A DNA stretch of 64,000 nucleotides from CAMDKS01 sp964402975 (GCA_964402975.1 CAYOEM010000008.1:1-64000); one strand, 5' to 3'; numbered from the stretch's first letter, positions 25,878-35,701 are shown. The notes: generated by a model from the sequence alone, not told the origin. Made by a program: numbers and translations.

Positions 25878-27131
25878 TTCACAAGGGCAAACAGATCTCT
25901 ATCCTACTGATCGGACTCATCGCCCTCGGCGCAATCGCTACTTGGGATGAGTGGCAGACAAAAAAAGACGAGACGCTCAAAGAGACAACGGGGTTGATCA
26001 TTCCGGACGTAAAATCAGAGGATGTTACGGCCATCCATTTTCTTTCCTTTGGTGATCGCGATACGGGCGGGGATAAAGCAACTAAGATTGATGCCANNNN
26101 NNNNNNNNNNNNNNNNNNNNNNNNNNNNNNNNNNNNNNNNNNNNNNNNNNNNNNNNNNNNNNNNNNNNNNNNNNNNNNNNNNNNNNNNNNNNNNNNTTTT
26201 CAGCGGCAGTCAATACATTGCAACCGCAACGTTGAAATCACTCTTTGACCTTCGCAATAAGCGCGTTATGGCGGGTTTAAGCACTCAAGAGATCACCGGT
26301 GTCCTGATCAGCAGCGGCAAAGACCCAACAACTCTAGAGAAGGTTGATAACGTCTGGCAAATAACCGCTCCTACGAAGGCCAAAGCTGACACGGTCTTAG
26401 TCAATAATCTAATTGACGATATAGCTGGACTAAAGGCCACGGAAATCATCGATGAGCCGACTGCGGCGCTTCGGGCCCTATTCGATGGCAGTAAGGGCCT
26501 GGCACGTATGACCATTCAAACCCCGTCTTCAAAGTCTACCTTGCGTCTTGCCGAACAAAAGACAGATCTTTACGCCATGGTGGAGGGTCAACCGACTGTC
26601 TACAAGCTAAGTGCCGAGGTTAAGAGTAAAGTCATCAAAACTGCTAAAGACCTTCGTGATAAACGTATTTTCTCATTCCAGTCACCTGAAATCAGTGCCG
26701 TGACCGTTGATGGCCAGAATTTCAAGCTAGTAGCTGGCGACTGGTATACAGAGTCTGATGCCGGAAAACTTGGTCCTGATGGCAAATTTTCTGGAAAGCC
26801 TGAAGACAAGCCCGCCGCGGCGTCGCATATCCGCGGACTTATTGTTGACCTTGAATACGCACGAGCTGAAGATGTGAAAGAGGATCCCAGCGCGCTGAAA
26901 CTACCCAAGGCACCAAAACACCAGATCATCCTAACACGGTCAAGCGACGCTACTAAAATAACGGTTGATGCGTGGCTTGGAACCGGGGCTGATTCTGAAA
27001 TGATTTGGATTAAAACCGCGGACATGGGCCGGATTTACAAGGCAAAAAAATCGGTGATCGCTAGTATAGCGCCCCAAGCAAGCAAGCCGCCTGTCGGAGA
27101 CGAGTTAAGCTTGCCTCCGATATCTAACTAA
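25874..27131 (+). CDS. DUF4340 protein (interrupted by assembly gap)
   Basis: ATG 25874 follows GGAGGCAGGC and overlaps the upstream stop. The N-terminus is a membrane anchor (ISILLIGLIALGAIATWDEW). The 100-N gap at 26097-26196 splits the gene; the frame changes across it because the true gap length is unknown. After the gap the sequence has the DUF4340 features: repeated pattern TLEKVDNVWQITAP and LVNNLIDDIAGLKAT, then FKLVAGDWYTESD. DUF4340 proteins commonly follow Gldg-type ABC genes, which supports one gene. The end is followed by a terminator. Confidence 0.85.
26097..26196. other. assembly gap of 100 N
   Basis: Exactly 100 N, a placeholder for unknown length, inside the DUF4340 gene. 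Confidence 0.99.
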
Positions 27132-27174
27132 GACTATTCGCACCCCATACTCGCTAGCATTGCAGAAACATCGC

Positions 27175-28671
27175 TCAACCGCCGGTAACTTCACCGGCGG
27201 TTTTTCGTGCTATTTGCATGACTGGTTCTGGGAAGACCGTTCCGAGTAAGATAACCATTAGAACACTCACCAAAACAACACTGACCGTTGCTAGTGACTT
27301 CTTAGGCTTTATCAGGGCGCCAAGCACGGGAGTAGCGTCTAGCATGAACATGCGAACGATGATCCGCATATAGTAATAGAGTGAAATCGTGGAACCGAGG
27401 GCTGCAATGACGACAAGACCAATCAAGCCGTTACTCAGTGCAGCATTGAAGACGTATAACTTACTGATAAATCCAACCGTAGGAGGCATTCCGCCTAGGC
27501 TGAACATAAAGACAGCCAAGGCAATAGCCGCTCTTGGATGTTGTTTCGAAAGGCCTGTCAGGTCATCAACGATCACATTTTCGCAGCGCTCATTCTCAAG
27601 CCACATAATAATGGCAAACGTTCCCAAACTCACTGCGATATAGGCTATCAGATAAAAGAGAATTGAAGGCACTGACATACCTCCCCCAGCACCACTCATA
27701 GCACTTAGCGCAAGCGCCATATAACCACTATGTGCAATCGACGAGTATGCTAGCATGCGCTTAACACTCTGTTGAGCCAACGCCATAACGTTAGCGAACA
27801 GAAGCGAAGCTGCCGCCATCAAGCTTAGTGTAGATAGCCAAACACCGTGAACTCCGTCCAAACCGTTCTCACAAAGTCTGATCGTTGCCACCACAATCAT
27901 CACTTTCATAGCCGTTGCCATAAAAGCCGTAAGACCTGTGGGAGCGCCCTCGTAAGCATCGGGAGTCCACATGTGAAATGGGACTAAAGCCATTTTAAAG
28001 CCAAGCCCTGCGATTGTCAGGATTGCGCCCAGTTCAATCCATGAATGGCCACTAACTTTTCCAATAGCCCTGCTGATTTCACTTATGCGCAAAGATCCGG
28101 CGGCTGCGTACAGAAATGCAAAGCCAAACAGCAGTATCGCTGCTGCGATGGAGCCTAAAACAAAATATTTGATTGCTCCCTCTTGCGACAACTTAGTAGG
28201 CCTCGTGTATCCGATGAGCGCATATACACCAATGGACGCCATCTCAAGACCCACAAAAAGAGTGATCAAATCATCGGTTGCAACCATGGTCAACATTCCC
28301 GCTAAGACCATGTGAAACAACGACACAATTTCGCCACGAAAAAACTTGGGACTGATATAGCTGTCACCAAGTAATATTGAAACCACCAGTGCACAGAACA
28401 AAATTAACCCCTGCCCCCAAAAACCAAGCAGACCTGCCGTAAATCCACCACTTAGATAAACTTCGCCAGCTCCACCCGCGGTCGCATACTGATAAACGGC
28501 ACTGCCTAGGGCCACAATAATTGCAAATAAATTCAGACCGTAGTTAACCTTGAGAGTGTTCAGCTTCGACACACCCAACAGCAATGAAACTATTGACGTG
28601 GCCACCAAAAAAAGAATTGGAAAGGCAGCGCCATAAAACGGAATAGACAGTGACGGTACTTCGAAATTCAC
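27175..28671 (-). CDS. nuoN: NADH-quinone oxidoreductase subunit N
   Basis: 498 residues, antiporter-like subunit of complex I. Hydrophobic throughout (about 14 helices). Family motifs: VGLEMASIGVYALIGY with the conserved Glu, GLGFKMALVPFHMWTPDAYEGAP with the channel lysine, and KRMLAYSSIAHSGYM with a key Lys. It is the last gene of the nuoAHJKLMN group, 11 bp behind nuoM. Its final 9 codons also form a terminator hairpin for the facing ABC operon. Confidence 0.97.
   Translation of the reverse strand: MNFEVPSLSIPFYGAAFPILFLVATSIVSLLLGVSKLNTLKVNYGLNLFAIIVALGSAVYQYATAGGAGEVYLSGGFTAGLLGFWGQGLILFCALVVSILLGDSYISPKFFRGEIVSLFHMVLAGMLTMVATDDLITLFVGLEMASIGVYALIGYTRPTKLSQEGAIKYFVLGSIAAAILLFGFAFLYAAAGSLRISEISRAIGKVSGHSWIELGAILTIAGLGFKMALVPFHMWTPDAYEGAPTGLTAFMATAMKVMIVVATIRLCENGLDGVHGVWLSTLSLMAAASLLFANVMALAQQSVKRMLAYSSIAHSGYMALALSAMSGAGGGMSVPSILFYLIAYIAVSLGTFAIIMWLENERCENVIVDDLTGLSKQHPRAAIALAVFMFSLGGMPPTVGFISKLYVFNAALSNGLIGLVVIAALGSTISLYYYMRIIVRMFMLDATPVLGALIKPKKSLATVSVVLVSVLMVILLGTVFPEPVMQIARKTAGEVTGG
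27178..27206 (+). terminator. intrinsic terminator of the ABC operon, inside the nuoN 3' end
   Basis: ACCGCCGGT (27178-27186), loop AACTTC, ACCGGCGGT (27193-27201), then TTTTCG. A perfect 9-bp GC-rich stem, about 46 bp after the DUF4340 stop. The same bases encode the last residues of NuoN (TAGEVTGG), so the terminator is read out of coding sequence on the other strand. Confidence 0.85.
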
Positions 28672-28682
28672 AGCATGACTCC

Positions 28683-30239
28683 TTAGTTTGCAGACTGGTC
28701 GCCCATGTCGCGACCCATGCGGTAATCAAGACTATAGCTCTTATAACTCTTGGCTAAACGCTCGATTGATGGCTTGGTTTTATCCATGAAACAGTTAGGG
28801 AAAACTCCCATAACAATCGCCAATACGGCTAAAGGAACCAGATATCCGAACTCTTTAGCACTGAGATCACTCAATTCTTTGTTCTCAGGATTATCCAGTG
28901 GCCCGAAGAGAATTTTGCGACAAAGCGTCAGCATGTAAACGGCACCCAGCAATACACCAAGTGATGCGAGCATCCCTGCGATTGGCGAAGCTTGGAATAC
29001 ACCATTCAGGATCAAAAACTCGCCAACGAATCCTCCAGTACCAGGAAGACCGACGGAGCTCAAAGTAGCGACAATTAAAATCGTTGCAAACCAAGGCATA
29101 TTTTTGGCAAGTCCGCCAAAATCGACCAACATTCTCGTGTGACGGCGCTCGTAAATAACGCCAACAAGAAAGAAGAGTGCGCCGGTAGAAATACCGTGGT
29201 TAATCATTTGGTAAGTTGCCCCAGACAAGGCCTCTATGCTTAGTTCTCCGCCTGCCATCACAGCAAACGTACCTATAACAACAAAGCCTAGGTGGGATAC
29301 AGATGAGTATGCGACCATTTTCTTCGCGTCTTGCTGCACCCAGGCGGTTAATGCACCGTAAATGATCCCGACAACCCCACAAAAAATCAAGATGGGCGCA
29401 AATTGCACCATAGCGTCTGGAAACATGGGCACTGCAAAACGCAGTAAACCATAAGTACCCATTTTAAGGAGAACGCCGGCAAGAATAACGGAGCCAACCG
29501 TCGGCGCCTCCACGTGAGCATCAGGCAACCAGGTATGAAATGGCCACATGGGCACCTTGATCGCGAAAGCGACAGCGAAAGCGCCAAACATCCAAAGCTG
29601 AGCATCGATGGGCAACTTTACCGAGTAGAGATCAAGGAGGCTCGTCGAGTACACGCCCGTTTGCCGAAAGTGCGCGAGATAAAGAACAATTGCAGCGGCC
29701 AACATGAGCAATGAGCCCAAAACCGTATACAATACGAACTTTGTCGCTGCATAAATGCGGCGCTTGCCACCCCACACACCAATGATGAAGTACATGGGGA
29801 TCAACATGGCTTCCCAGAATACATAGAAAAACACTAAGTCCATCGCCACAAGAGCGCCAATCATTCCAGATTGTAGAGCCATTAAAAGAGCTAAGAAAGG
29901 ACGTTGGCTCGGCTCCTCTGAATCAGACCATTGGCTTAGCAGCACTAGCGGTAACAGAAACGTAGTGAGCACCACAAGTAATAGGCTAAATCCATCAATG
30001 CCAACGATATACTTGATACCTAAACTCGGTATCCACTCGTAACTCTCAACGAACTGCAAAGCGGCAGATGATCCATCAAACCAATACCAGACATGCAGAC
30101 CGGCCAGAAGACCGAGCAATGAGGCCCCCATGGCAAGCCACCGAGACACTGCCACCGAAGGCGACACGCAAATCAATGCGGCCGTAACCAGCGGCAAGAA
30201 AATCAAAAAAGAGAGAACGTGGGAGTTAATGAACTGCAT
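28683..30239 (-). CDS. nuoM: NADH-quinone oxidoreductase subunit M
   Basis: 518 residues from ATG 30239. The open frame upstream to 30323 overlaps nuoL and lacks a membrane start, so it was not used. Antiporter-like complex I subunit: FFYVFWEAMLIPMYFIIGVWG with the conserved Glu, AFAIKVPMWPFHTWLPDAHVEAP with the channel Lys, and KKMVAYSSVSHLGFV. It begins 25 bp after nuoL. Confidence 0.97.
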   Translation of the reverse strand: MQFINSHVLSFLIFLPLVTAALICVSPSVAVSRWLAMGASLLGLLAGLHVWYWFDGSSAALQFVESYEWIPSLGIKYIVGIDGFSLLLVVLTTFLLPLVLLSQWSDSEEPSQRPFLALLMALQSGMIGALVAMDLVFFYVFWEAMLIPMYFIIGVWGGKRRIYAATKFVLYTVLGSLLMLAAAIVLYLAHFRQTGVYSTSLLDLYSVKLPIDAQLWMFGAFAVAFAIKVPMWPFHTWLPDAHVEAPTVGSVILAGVLLKMGTYGLLRFAVPMFPDAMVQFAPILIFCGVVGIIYGALTAWVQQDAKKMVAYSSVSHLGFVVIGTFAVMAGGELSIEALSGATYQMINHGISTGALFFLVGVIYERRHTRMLVDFGGLAKNMPWFATILIVATLSSVGLPGTGGFVGEFLILNGVFQASPIAGMLASLGVLLGAVYMLTLCRKILFGPLDNPENKELSDLSAKEFGYLVPLAVLAIVMGVFPNCFMDKTKPSIERLAKSYKSYSLDYRMGRDMGDQSAN

Positions 30240-30264
30240 ACCTAGTGAAACCCCTAAATTCGCG

Positions 30265-32259
30265 TTAGTTAATGACCATGACCGAGAGGAGGCAAACCAG
30301 CCCGATGACCAAGACCATGGCATGTCGATGAACAGATCCCGTCATTTTGAAACTGATGCTGCCAGCTACAAATCGGCACATCTCCGCCACGCCGTTGACC
30401 GCACCATCAACGATCTTAACGTCAATGAACGCCCATAGAAATTCAGCCATATCCCGGACAGGCTGAACAATATTGGCAAAGTAAAACTCATCGACGTAAT
30501 ACTTATTCCAAAGCGTGTTATAAACCCCAGAAAAAGAGGCTTTCCACTTGCCCAAAACCTCGGAAGGACCGCGAGCATAAAGTACAATCGCGGTTCCAGA
30601 TGCGATAAGCATCACAACAACTGAAGCACCCATCAAAGCCATTTCCAAGGAGTGGCTATAAGTCGCCTCTAAGAACGCCCAGTGCTCGTGCGCTGACTCA
30701 GGTATCAGCATGACTGGTTTGAGATATTCCTCAAAAATATTATGACCACCCAAGACATGCGGTACACCTAAAAAGCCCACCCCAGCACTCAGCAAAGCCA
30801 AAATGACTAGCGGACCCCACATGTCAGCCCCTGTCTCATGCGGCGTGTGACTATGACTTCCAAGATCATCTCCGTGACTCTTCGCATGACTAGCATGAGC
30901 GTCATGATGATGTCCGTGGTCTGACGATCCACGGTGCTCCCCATAAAATGTTAAACAAAGCAAACGCACCATGTAGAAGGACGTGCAGCCAGCCGCAATA
31001 GCGCCAACTCCCCAAAGAATCGGGCCGCCTCCAATAAACGCTTTCCAAAGAATTTCGTCTTTCGAGAAAAAGCCCGCAAAAGGCGGCATCCCAATAATTG
31101 CAAGCACGCCAACCAAGAAAACTGCGTGCGTGACCGGCATGTATTTTCGAAGCCCGCCCATCTTAAACATGTCCTGCTCATGATGCATGGCAACAATAAC
31201 GGATCCAGCCCCCAAGAACATCAGAGCTTTGAAGCAAGCGTGGGTGAAAAGATGAAAAACACCCGCCCCAAAAGCACCAACACCACAAGCCAAAACCATA
31301 TAGCCTAGCTGACTGACCGTCGAGTACGCCAAAACCTTTTTGATGTCAGACTGCACCAGTGCAATAGTGGCTGCAAAAAGAGCCGTCAGAGCGCCAGTAA
31401 CAGCTACTACCTGCATAGTCATCGGAGATAAATAGAACATAAAATTAAGACGCGTCATCATGTAGATACCGGCTGTAACCATGGTCGCAGCATGGATCAA
31501 TGCCGACACTGGAGTTGGACCTGCCATGGCATCAGGCAGCCAAACATAAAGAGGAAGCTGCGCAGATTTTCCAGTAGCCCCAATAAAAAGACAGAGCGTT
31601 ATCCAACCAACCGCACCGAGCTTCACAGCGTCCAATGTACCGGATCCGATGATATCCCTCAGTTCAGTGAAACTGACCGTACCAAAGTGACGATACGTCA
31701 AGAAGATGCCAAACAAGAAGCCGATGTCACCAATCCGATTTACAAGGAATGCCTTCATCCCTGCTGCGGCGTTATTGTCATCTTGAAACCAATATCCGAT
31801 TAGAAGGTAGGAACAGAGGCCAACACCCTCCCAACCTACAAACATAACCATGAGGTTATCGCCCATGACCAGTTGGAGCATCATAAAAACAAACAAATTT
31901 AGATAGGTAAAGAATCGGGAGGTAGACGATTCCTCATGCATGTAACCGCCGGCGTAAATGTGGATCAGCGTTCCAATCCCGGTTACGACGAGCATCATGA
32001 GGCCCGACAAGCGATCGATAATGTATTTGAATGGCGCATGGAATCCGCCAGCATCTAACCAGTTAAACGCCAGATAAGTTTTGGGCTCACCACCAGACTT
32101 CATCATGTCCATAAACAGATAAACAGCGCAGCCGAAGGATACTGCCATCGACGCTACAGCAACCAAGTGACTGATCATCTTTGGCGACTTGCGCAAAATG
32201 AGCCCATTTAAAACAGCGCCAACTAGAGGTGCTAGCAGCATCATCCACAAAATCGTCAC
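30265..32259 (-). CDS. nuoL: NADH-quinone oxidoreductase subunit L
   Basis: 664 residues from GTG 32259, which has AGGGGG 5 nt upstream; the longer GTG at 32280 overlaps nuoK. It has GWEGVGLCSYLLIGYW, TGKSAQLPLYVWLPDAMAGPTP and KKVLAYSTVSQLGYM, and the long C-terminal lateral helix region of NuoL. Between two helices near residue 450 is a His-rich loop of ~35 residues (HGHHHDAHASHAKSHGDD...). The start follows nuoK by 13 bp. Confidence 0.97.
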   Translation of the reverse strand: MTILWMMLLAPLVGAVLNGLILRKSPKMISHLVAVASMAVSFGCAVYLFMDMMKSGGEPKTYLAFNWLDAGGFHAPFKYIIDRLSGLMMLVVTGIGTLIHIYAGGYMHEESSTSRFFTYLNLFVFMMLQLVMGDNLMVMFVGWEGVGLCSYLLIGYWFQDDNNAAAGMKAFLVNRIGDIGFLFGIFLTYRHFGTVSFTELRDIIGSGTLDAVKLGAVGWITLCLFIGATGKSAQLPLYVWLPDAMAGPTPVSALIHAATMVTAGIYMMTRLNFMFYLSPMTMQVVAVTGALTALFAATIALVQSDIKKVLAYSTVSQLGYMVLACGVGAFGAGVFHLFTHACFKALMFLGAGSVIVAMHHEQDMFKMGGLRKYMPVTHAVFLVGVLAIIGMPPFAGFFSKDEILWKAFIGGGPILWGVGAIAAGCTSFYMVRLLCLTFYGEHRGSSDHGHHHDAHASHAKSHGDDLGSHSHTPHETGADMWGPLVILALLSAGVGFLGVPHVLGGHNIFEEYLKPVMLIPESAHEHWAFLEATYSHSLEMALMGASVVVMLIASGTAIVLYARGPSEVLGKWKASFSGVYNTLWNKYYVDEFYFANIVQPVRDMAEFLWAFIDVKIVDGAVNGVAEMCRFVAGSISFKMTGSVHRHAMVLVIGLVCLLSVMVIN

Positions 32260-32272
32260 TTGAACCCCCTCG

Positions 32273-32575
32273 TTACCCACGGAGCAATCTAAGAATATCT
32301 GTATTCACAGTGCCATATTTTCTAAACAAAGCGATAACCATGGCGAGCCCCACAGCCGCCTCACAAGCAGCGACCGTAATCACAAAAAGAACCATGATTT
32401 GACCGTCCAAATTTCCAATCGAGCGCCCGGCAGCAACGAATACCAGATTCACCGCGTTTAGCATGAGCTCGATGGACATCAAAACCATGATGATATTACG
32501 CCGGAAAAGCGCGCCAAAAAGGCCCATTGTAAAGACCACACAAGCAAGCATGAAATAAAACTCAACAGGTACCAC
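32273..32575 (-). CDS. nuoK: NADH-quinone oxidoreductase subunit K
   Basis: 100 residues with a GTG start after GGGGAG. Three helices. RRNIIMVLMSIELMLNAVNL contains the conserved membrane glutamate needed for proton transfer, and the second conserved Glu is in VAACEAAVGLAMVIAL. It ends 13 bp before nuoL and follows nuoJ by about 29 bp. Confidence 0.97.
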   Translation of the reverse strand: MVPVEFYFMLACVVFTMGLFGALFRRNIIMVLMSIELMLNAVNLVFVAAGRSIGNLDGQIMVLFVITVAACEAAVGLAMVIALFRKYGTVNTDILRLLRG

Positions 32576-32604
32576 GGTTCACTCCCCGATGTTGTCTGCG
32601 GCCA

Positions 32605-33156
32605 TCACGCCGGTTGATCCTTAGTATCTTTCTTTGCGATGACCACAGCGGCCACAATCGCAAGAAGAATAAGCACTGACGCTAACTCAAAAGGCCAAAT
32701 AAAATCCGTGAGCAGTTTCATGGCGACCACGTAAGTGTTTCCGCCACCGTCGGCAACAGCATCAACGGTTAGTGAGCCATCACCCAGACCGGTGGGCTTA
32801 CCAGCAACAGAAACACCGATCATGATAAACATGCCAATTAATGACAAAATTAGAGTCACAGCCTCCGGAGCGTTGAAACGAAGCCCTCTGAGCTGGTCCG
32901 GCTGAAGATTTAGAAGCATGATGACAAAGAGGAATAAGACGACAACCGCACCCGCATAAACTAAAACCTGGATAGCCGCCACGAAATGACTCTCGAGTGT
33001 CGCGTACACAGCGGCCAAGAGAAAGAGGTCAACCACTAGGAAAACTGCGCTCTTGACCGGGTGTTTAGATGCCACCACCATGAACGAAACCAACGTGATA
33101 AGACCGGCAAGTGCATGAAAGACGGCATGCGACATAAAGTTGGATAATTCTGACAT
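32605..33156 (-). CDS. nuoJ: NADH-quinone oxidoreductase subunit J
   Basis: 183 residues with an AAGGAG site. Five helices; HFVAAIQVLVYAGAVVVLFLFVIMLLNL is the conserved TM3 region with the pi-bulge, split here as VYAGAVVVLFLFVIMLL. It lies 15 bp behind nuoH. There is no nuoI between nuoH and nuoJ, unlike the standard order. Confidence 0.96.
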   Translation of the reverse strand: MSELSNFMSHAVFHALAGLITLVSFMVVASKHPVKSAVFLVVDLFLLAAVYATLESHFVAAIQVLVYAGAVVVLFLFVIMLLNLQPDQLRGLRFNAPEAVTLILSLIGMFIMIGVSVAGKPTGLGDGSLTVDAVADGGGNTYVVAMKLLTDFIWPFELASVLILLAIVAAVVIAKKDTKDQPA

Positions 33157-33171
33157 CGCTTTAAAAGCTCC

Positions 33172-34254
33172 TTAGCTAAATCTAACCGCGGCCAAAGCCA
33201 ATGCAGTGACAACTACGTTAATCAAACCCAGTGGGATCATAAACTTCCAGCCAAGACCCATGAGCTGGTCATAGCGAAAACGCGGGATCGTCCAGCGCAC
33301 CCAGACGTATAACCACATGAAAAAAGCCGCCTTCATCAAAAGAGACCCGAAACCGACCAATGCCCCTACCCCGGTAAAACCAACCAATTTGTCGAGCGAA
33401 GTGATGTCAAAGAACGGCACCTGCCATCCACCCAAAAATACGGTCGACGCAAGACAACTCAGTACAAACATACTGACATATTCACCTAGAAAGAATGCCG
33501 CAAACTTGGTCGAGTTATACTCGGTGTGGAATCCCGCAACCAACTCACCTTCTGCTTCCGAGAGATCAAAGGGTGTTCGATTGGTTTCGGCAAACATTGC
33601 GATAAGAAACAAAATAAATGAGATGGGAGACAAAAATATCCCCCACTTCCAAATGTGGGTTTGAGCCTCAACGATTTTATTAAGATCTAGCGATCCATAG
33701 ATCAAAACAATAGGGATAAGTGACATGCCGAGGGGGATCTCGTAGCTAATCATCTGAGCAGAGGCTCTGAGAGATCCAAGAAGCGCATATTTGTTGTTTG
33801 AAGCCCAGCCGGCGATCGTAACTCCATAAACGGCAAGAGAGCTAATCGCGAAAATAAAAAGAAAACCTACGTCCACTCTCACCACGGACAAGGGTATGGT
33901 GTGGCCAAATACTTGAATGTCAGGACCATACGGAATAGCCATGGCGATTAAGAAGGCTGGAAATACGGAAAAAACGGGTGCCAAATGGTAAAAAGCTTTT
34001 TGCGCTCCTGTAGGCACCACCTCTTCTTTGAATATAAGTTTAATCGTATCTGCAAGAGCCTGCATGACCCCGTAAATCCGGAAGCCGAAAAGCCCCACAC
34101 GGTTTGGGCCTTTTCTCCTCTGCATAAACGCAGGGATGCGCCGCTCCACGAGGAGCATGACGGGAGGCACTTGAAGTAGCATTCCAGCTAAAATTGAGAA
34201 TTTTAACAAAGTGGAAATGAACTGAACTGTAAACTCATCGGCCGTCAATCCCAT
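33172..34254 (-). CDS. nuoH: NADH-quinone oxidoreductase subunit H
   Basis: 360 residues, eight helices. It forms the quinone tunnel with NuoB/D. RRIPAFMQRRKGPNRVG at the N-terminus and AETNRTPFDLSEAEGELVAG in the middle are hallmark segments. It overlaps the end of nuoA by 10 bp. Confidence 0.97.
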   Translation of the reverse strand: MGLTADEFTVQFISTLLKFSILAGMLLQVPPVMLLVERRIPAFMQRRKGPNRVGLFGFRIYGVMQALADTIKLIFKEEVVPTGAQKAFYHLAPVFSVFPAFLIAMAIPYGPDIQVFGHTIPLSVVRVDVGFLFIFAISSLAVYGVTIAGWASNNKYALLGSLRASAQMISYEIPLGMSLIPIVLIYGSLDLNKIVEAQTHIWKWGIFLSPISFILFLIAMFAETNRTPFDLSEAEGELVAGFHTEYNSTKFAAFFLGEYVSMFVLSCLASTVFLGGWQVPFFDITSLDKLVGFTGVGALVGFGSLLMKAAFFMWLYVWVRWTIPRFRYDQLMGLGWKFMIPLGLINVVVTALALAAVRFS

Positions 34255-34598
34255 TCCAGTGCTCCCCGCTTAACCACGTAAATGTATCCAGCAACTAAAA
34301 TCAGCATGAAAACTAGTATTTCCGCTATGCCAAACCAACCGAGCTGAGGAAAAGCCATCGCCCATAGGTAGAGGAAGATTGTTTCGATATCAAAGAGAAT
34401 AAAAAGAATGGCGGTCAGATAAAACTTAACGCTCATCTTTTCGTTGGCACTTGTAACCATAGGAACACCGCACTCAAAAGGCTCGCTTTTGACCGTGCTC
34501 GGCTTTCGCGGGCCCAAGAACGCGGCAAGCGCACTCAGAGCACCCCCGAGAACAAGACCGAAAGACAAAGAGATCAAGACCGGAATGTAAGGGTTCAT
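34245..34598 (-). CDS. nuoA: NADH-quinone oxidoreductase subunit A
   Basis: 117 residues with an AGGTGGAGATAA site. Three helices; the loop with EPFECGVP and the conserved FDIETIFLYLWA are family marks. It is the first gene of the membrane-arm cluster and is directly followed by nuoH, with no nuoB, nuoC or nuoD. It is divergent from gpsA, so the 72 bp between them holds both promoters. Confidence 0.97.
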   Translation of the reverse strand: MNPYIPVLISLSFGLVLGGALSALAAFLGPRKPSTVKSEPFECGVPMVTSANEKMSVKFYLTAILFILFDIETIFLYLWAMAFPQLGWFGIAEILVFMLILVAGYIYVVKRGALEWD

Positions 34599-34670
34599 TT
34601 ATCTCCACCTGTCAGAAAATCTGGTAAACTAATGGCCAGTTAACGTAGGATATTTTGGGACAACACACGC

Positions 34671-35699
34671 ATGATTACGACGCCAACAAAAGGTCGCTTT
34701 CTCGTACTGGGAGCCGGAAATTTCGGCACCTGCTTGGCATGTCATCTGGCCAGTCTTGGATGGAGCGTTGACCTGTGGTCAAGATCAAAGAGTCTGGTTG
34801 ATGACATCAATAGTCAGCACAAAAATCCTAAATATCTTAGCACGATTACCTTAGCACCCACGATTCAAGCGATCAACCACATCAATACGGAATCAGTAAA
34901 CAATTACGCCGGCATCGTGATTGCCGTGCCCATGCAGGCCGTGCGTGAAACGATCAATCTGTTTGCACAACATTTGAACACAAAACCTTTGCTGATCAGC
35001 GCCGTCAAAGGCATCGAGATTAGCAGCTCCAGCTTCCCGATCGACGTCATTGCAAACACGTGCGGACAGGACATTGCAAACCGAGCCGTCGTTCTATCAG
35101 GACCAAGCTTCGCTATCGAGGTTGCTCAAAAACTGCCCACGGCTGTTGTAGCTGCCAGCAAAACGCTCAGCAGTGCGGAGGCAGTTCAATCCATATTCCA
35201 TCATTCCTACTTTCGCGTTTACACATCTGAGGACCCCGTAGGCTTAGAGGTAGCTGGCGCCATGAAAAACGTGATCGCCATCGCCGCTGGTGCTTGCGCA
35301 GGGCTTGGTCTTCAAATGAACAGCATGGCAGCTCTCATGACAAGAGGCCTTGCCGAGATAACCAGATTGGGCATTAGACTGGGTGCAAATCCTTTAACGT
35401 TTCAGGGCCTCGGCGGAGTTGGCGATCTTCTGCTGACCTGTAGTTCAAGCAAAAGTAGAAACTACTCTTTAGGATTTAAACTAGGACAGGGCCTTTCCGT
35501 TCACGACGCACTGAAAAGTTTAGGGTCGGTGGCCGAAGGTTTCACCACGGCCAAGGCGGCTCATAAGCTAGCCAAGACCTTAAAGGTCGAAATGCCTATA
35601 TCGGAGCAGGTTTATGAGGTACTTTATGAAAGGAAACCTGTAAAAGAAGCACTCATCGACTTGATCAATCGTGACGCGAAAGCGGAGTTTACAGTATAA
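34671..35699 (+). CDS. gpsA: glycerol-3-phosphate dehydrogenase [NAD(P)+]
   Basis: 342 residues. Makes sn-glycerol 3-phosphate for phospholipids. N-terminal Rossmann motif VLGAGNFGTCLACHLA; catalytic lysines in SAVKGIEIS and VAGAMKNVIAIAAG; LSGPSFAIEVAQKLPTAVV and GGVGDLLLTCSSSKSRN are typical. cinA starts 2 bp after its stop. The ribosome site before ATG 34671 is weak. Confidence 0.96.
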   Translation: MITTPTKGRFLVLGAGNFGTCLACHLASLGWSVDLWSRSKSLVDDINSQHKNPKYLSTITLAPTIQAINHINTESVNNYAGIVIAVPMQAVRETINLFAQHLNTKPLLISAVKGIEISSSSFPIDVIANTCGQDIANRAVVLSGPSFAIEVAQKLPTAVVAASKTLSSAEAVQSIFHHSYFRVYTSEDPVGLEVAGAMKNVIAIAAGACAGLGLQMNSMAALMTRGLAEITRLGIRLGANPLTFQGLGGVGDLLLTCSSSKSRNYSLGFKLGQGLSVHDALKSLGSVAEGFTTAKAAHKLAKTLKVEMPISEQVYEVLYERKPVKEALIDLINRDAKAEFTV

Positions 35700-35701
35700 A
35701 A

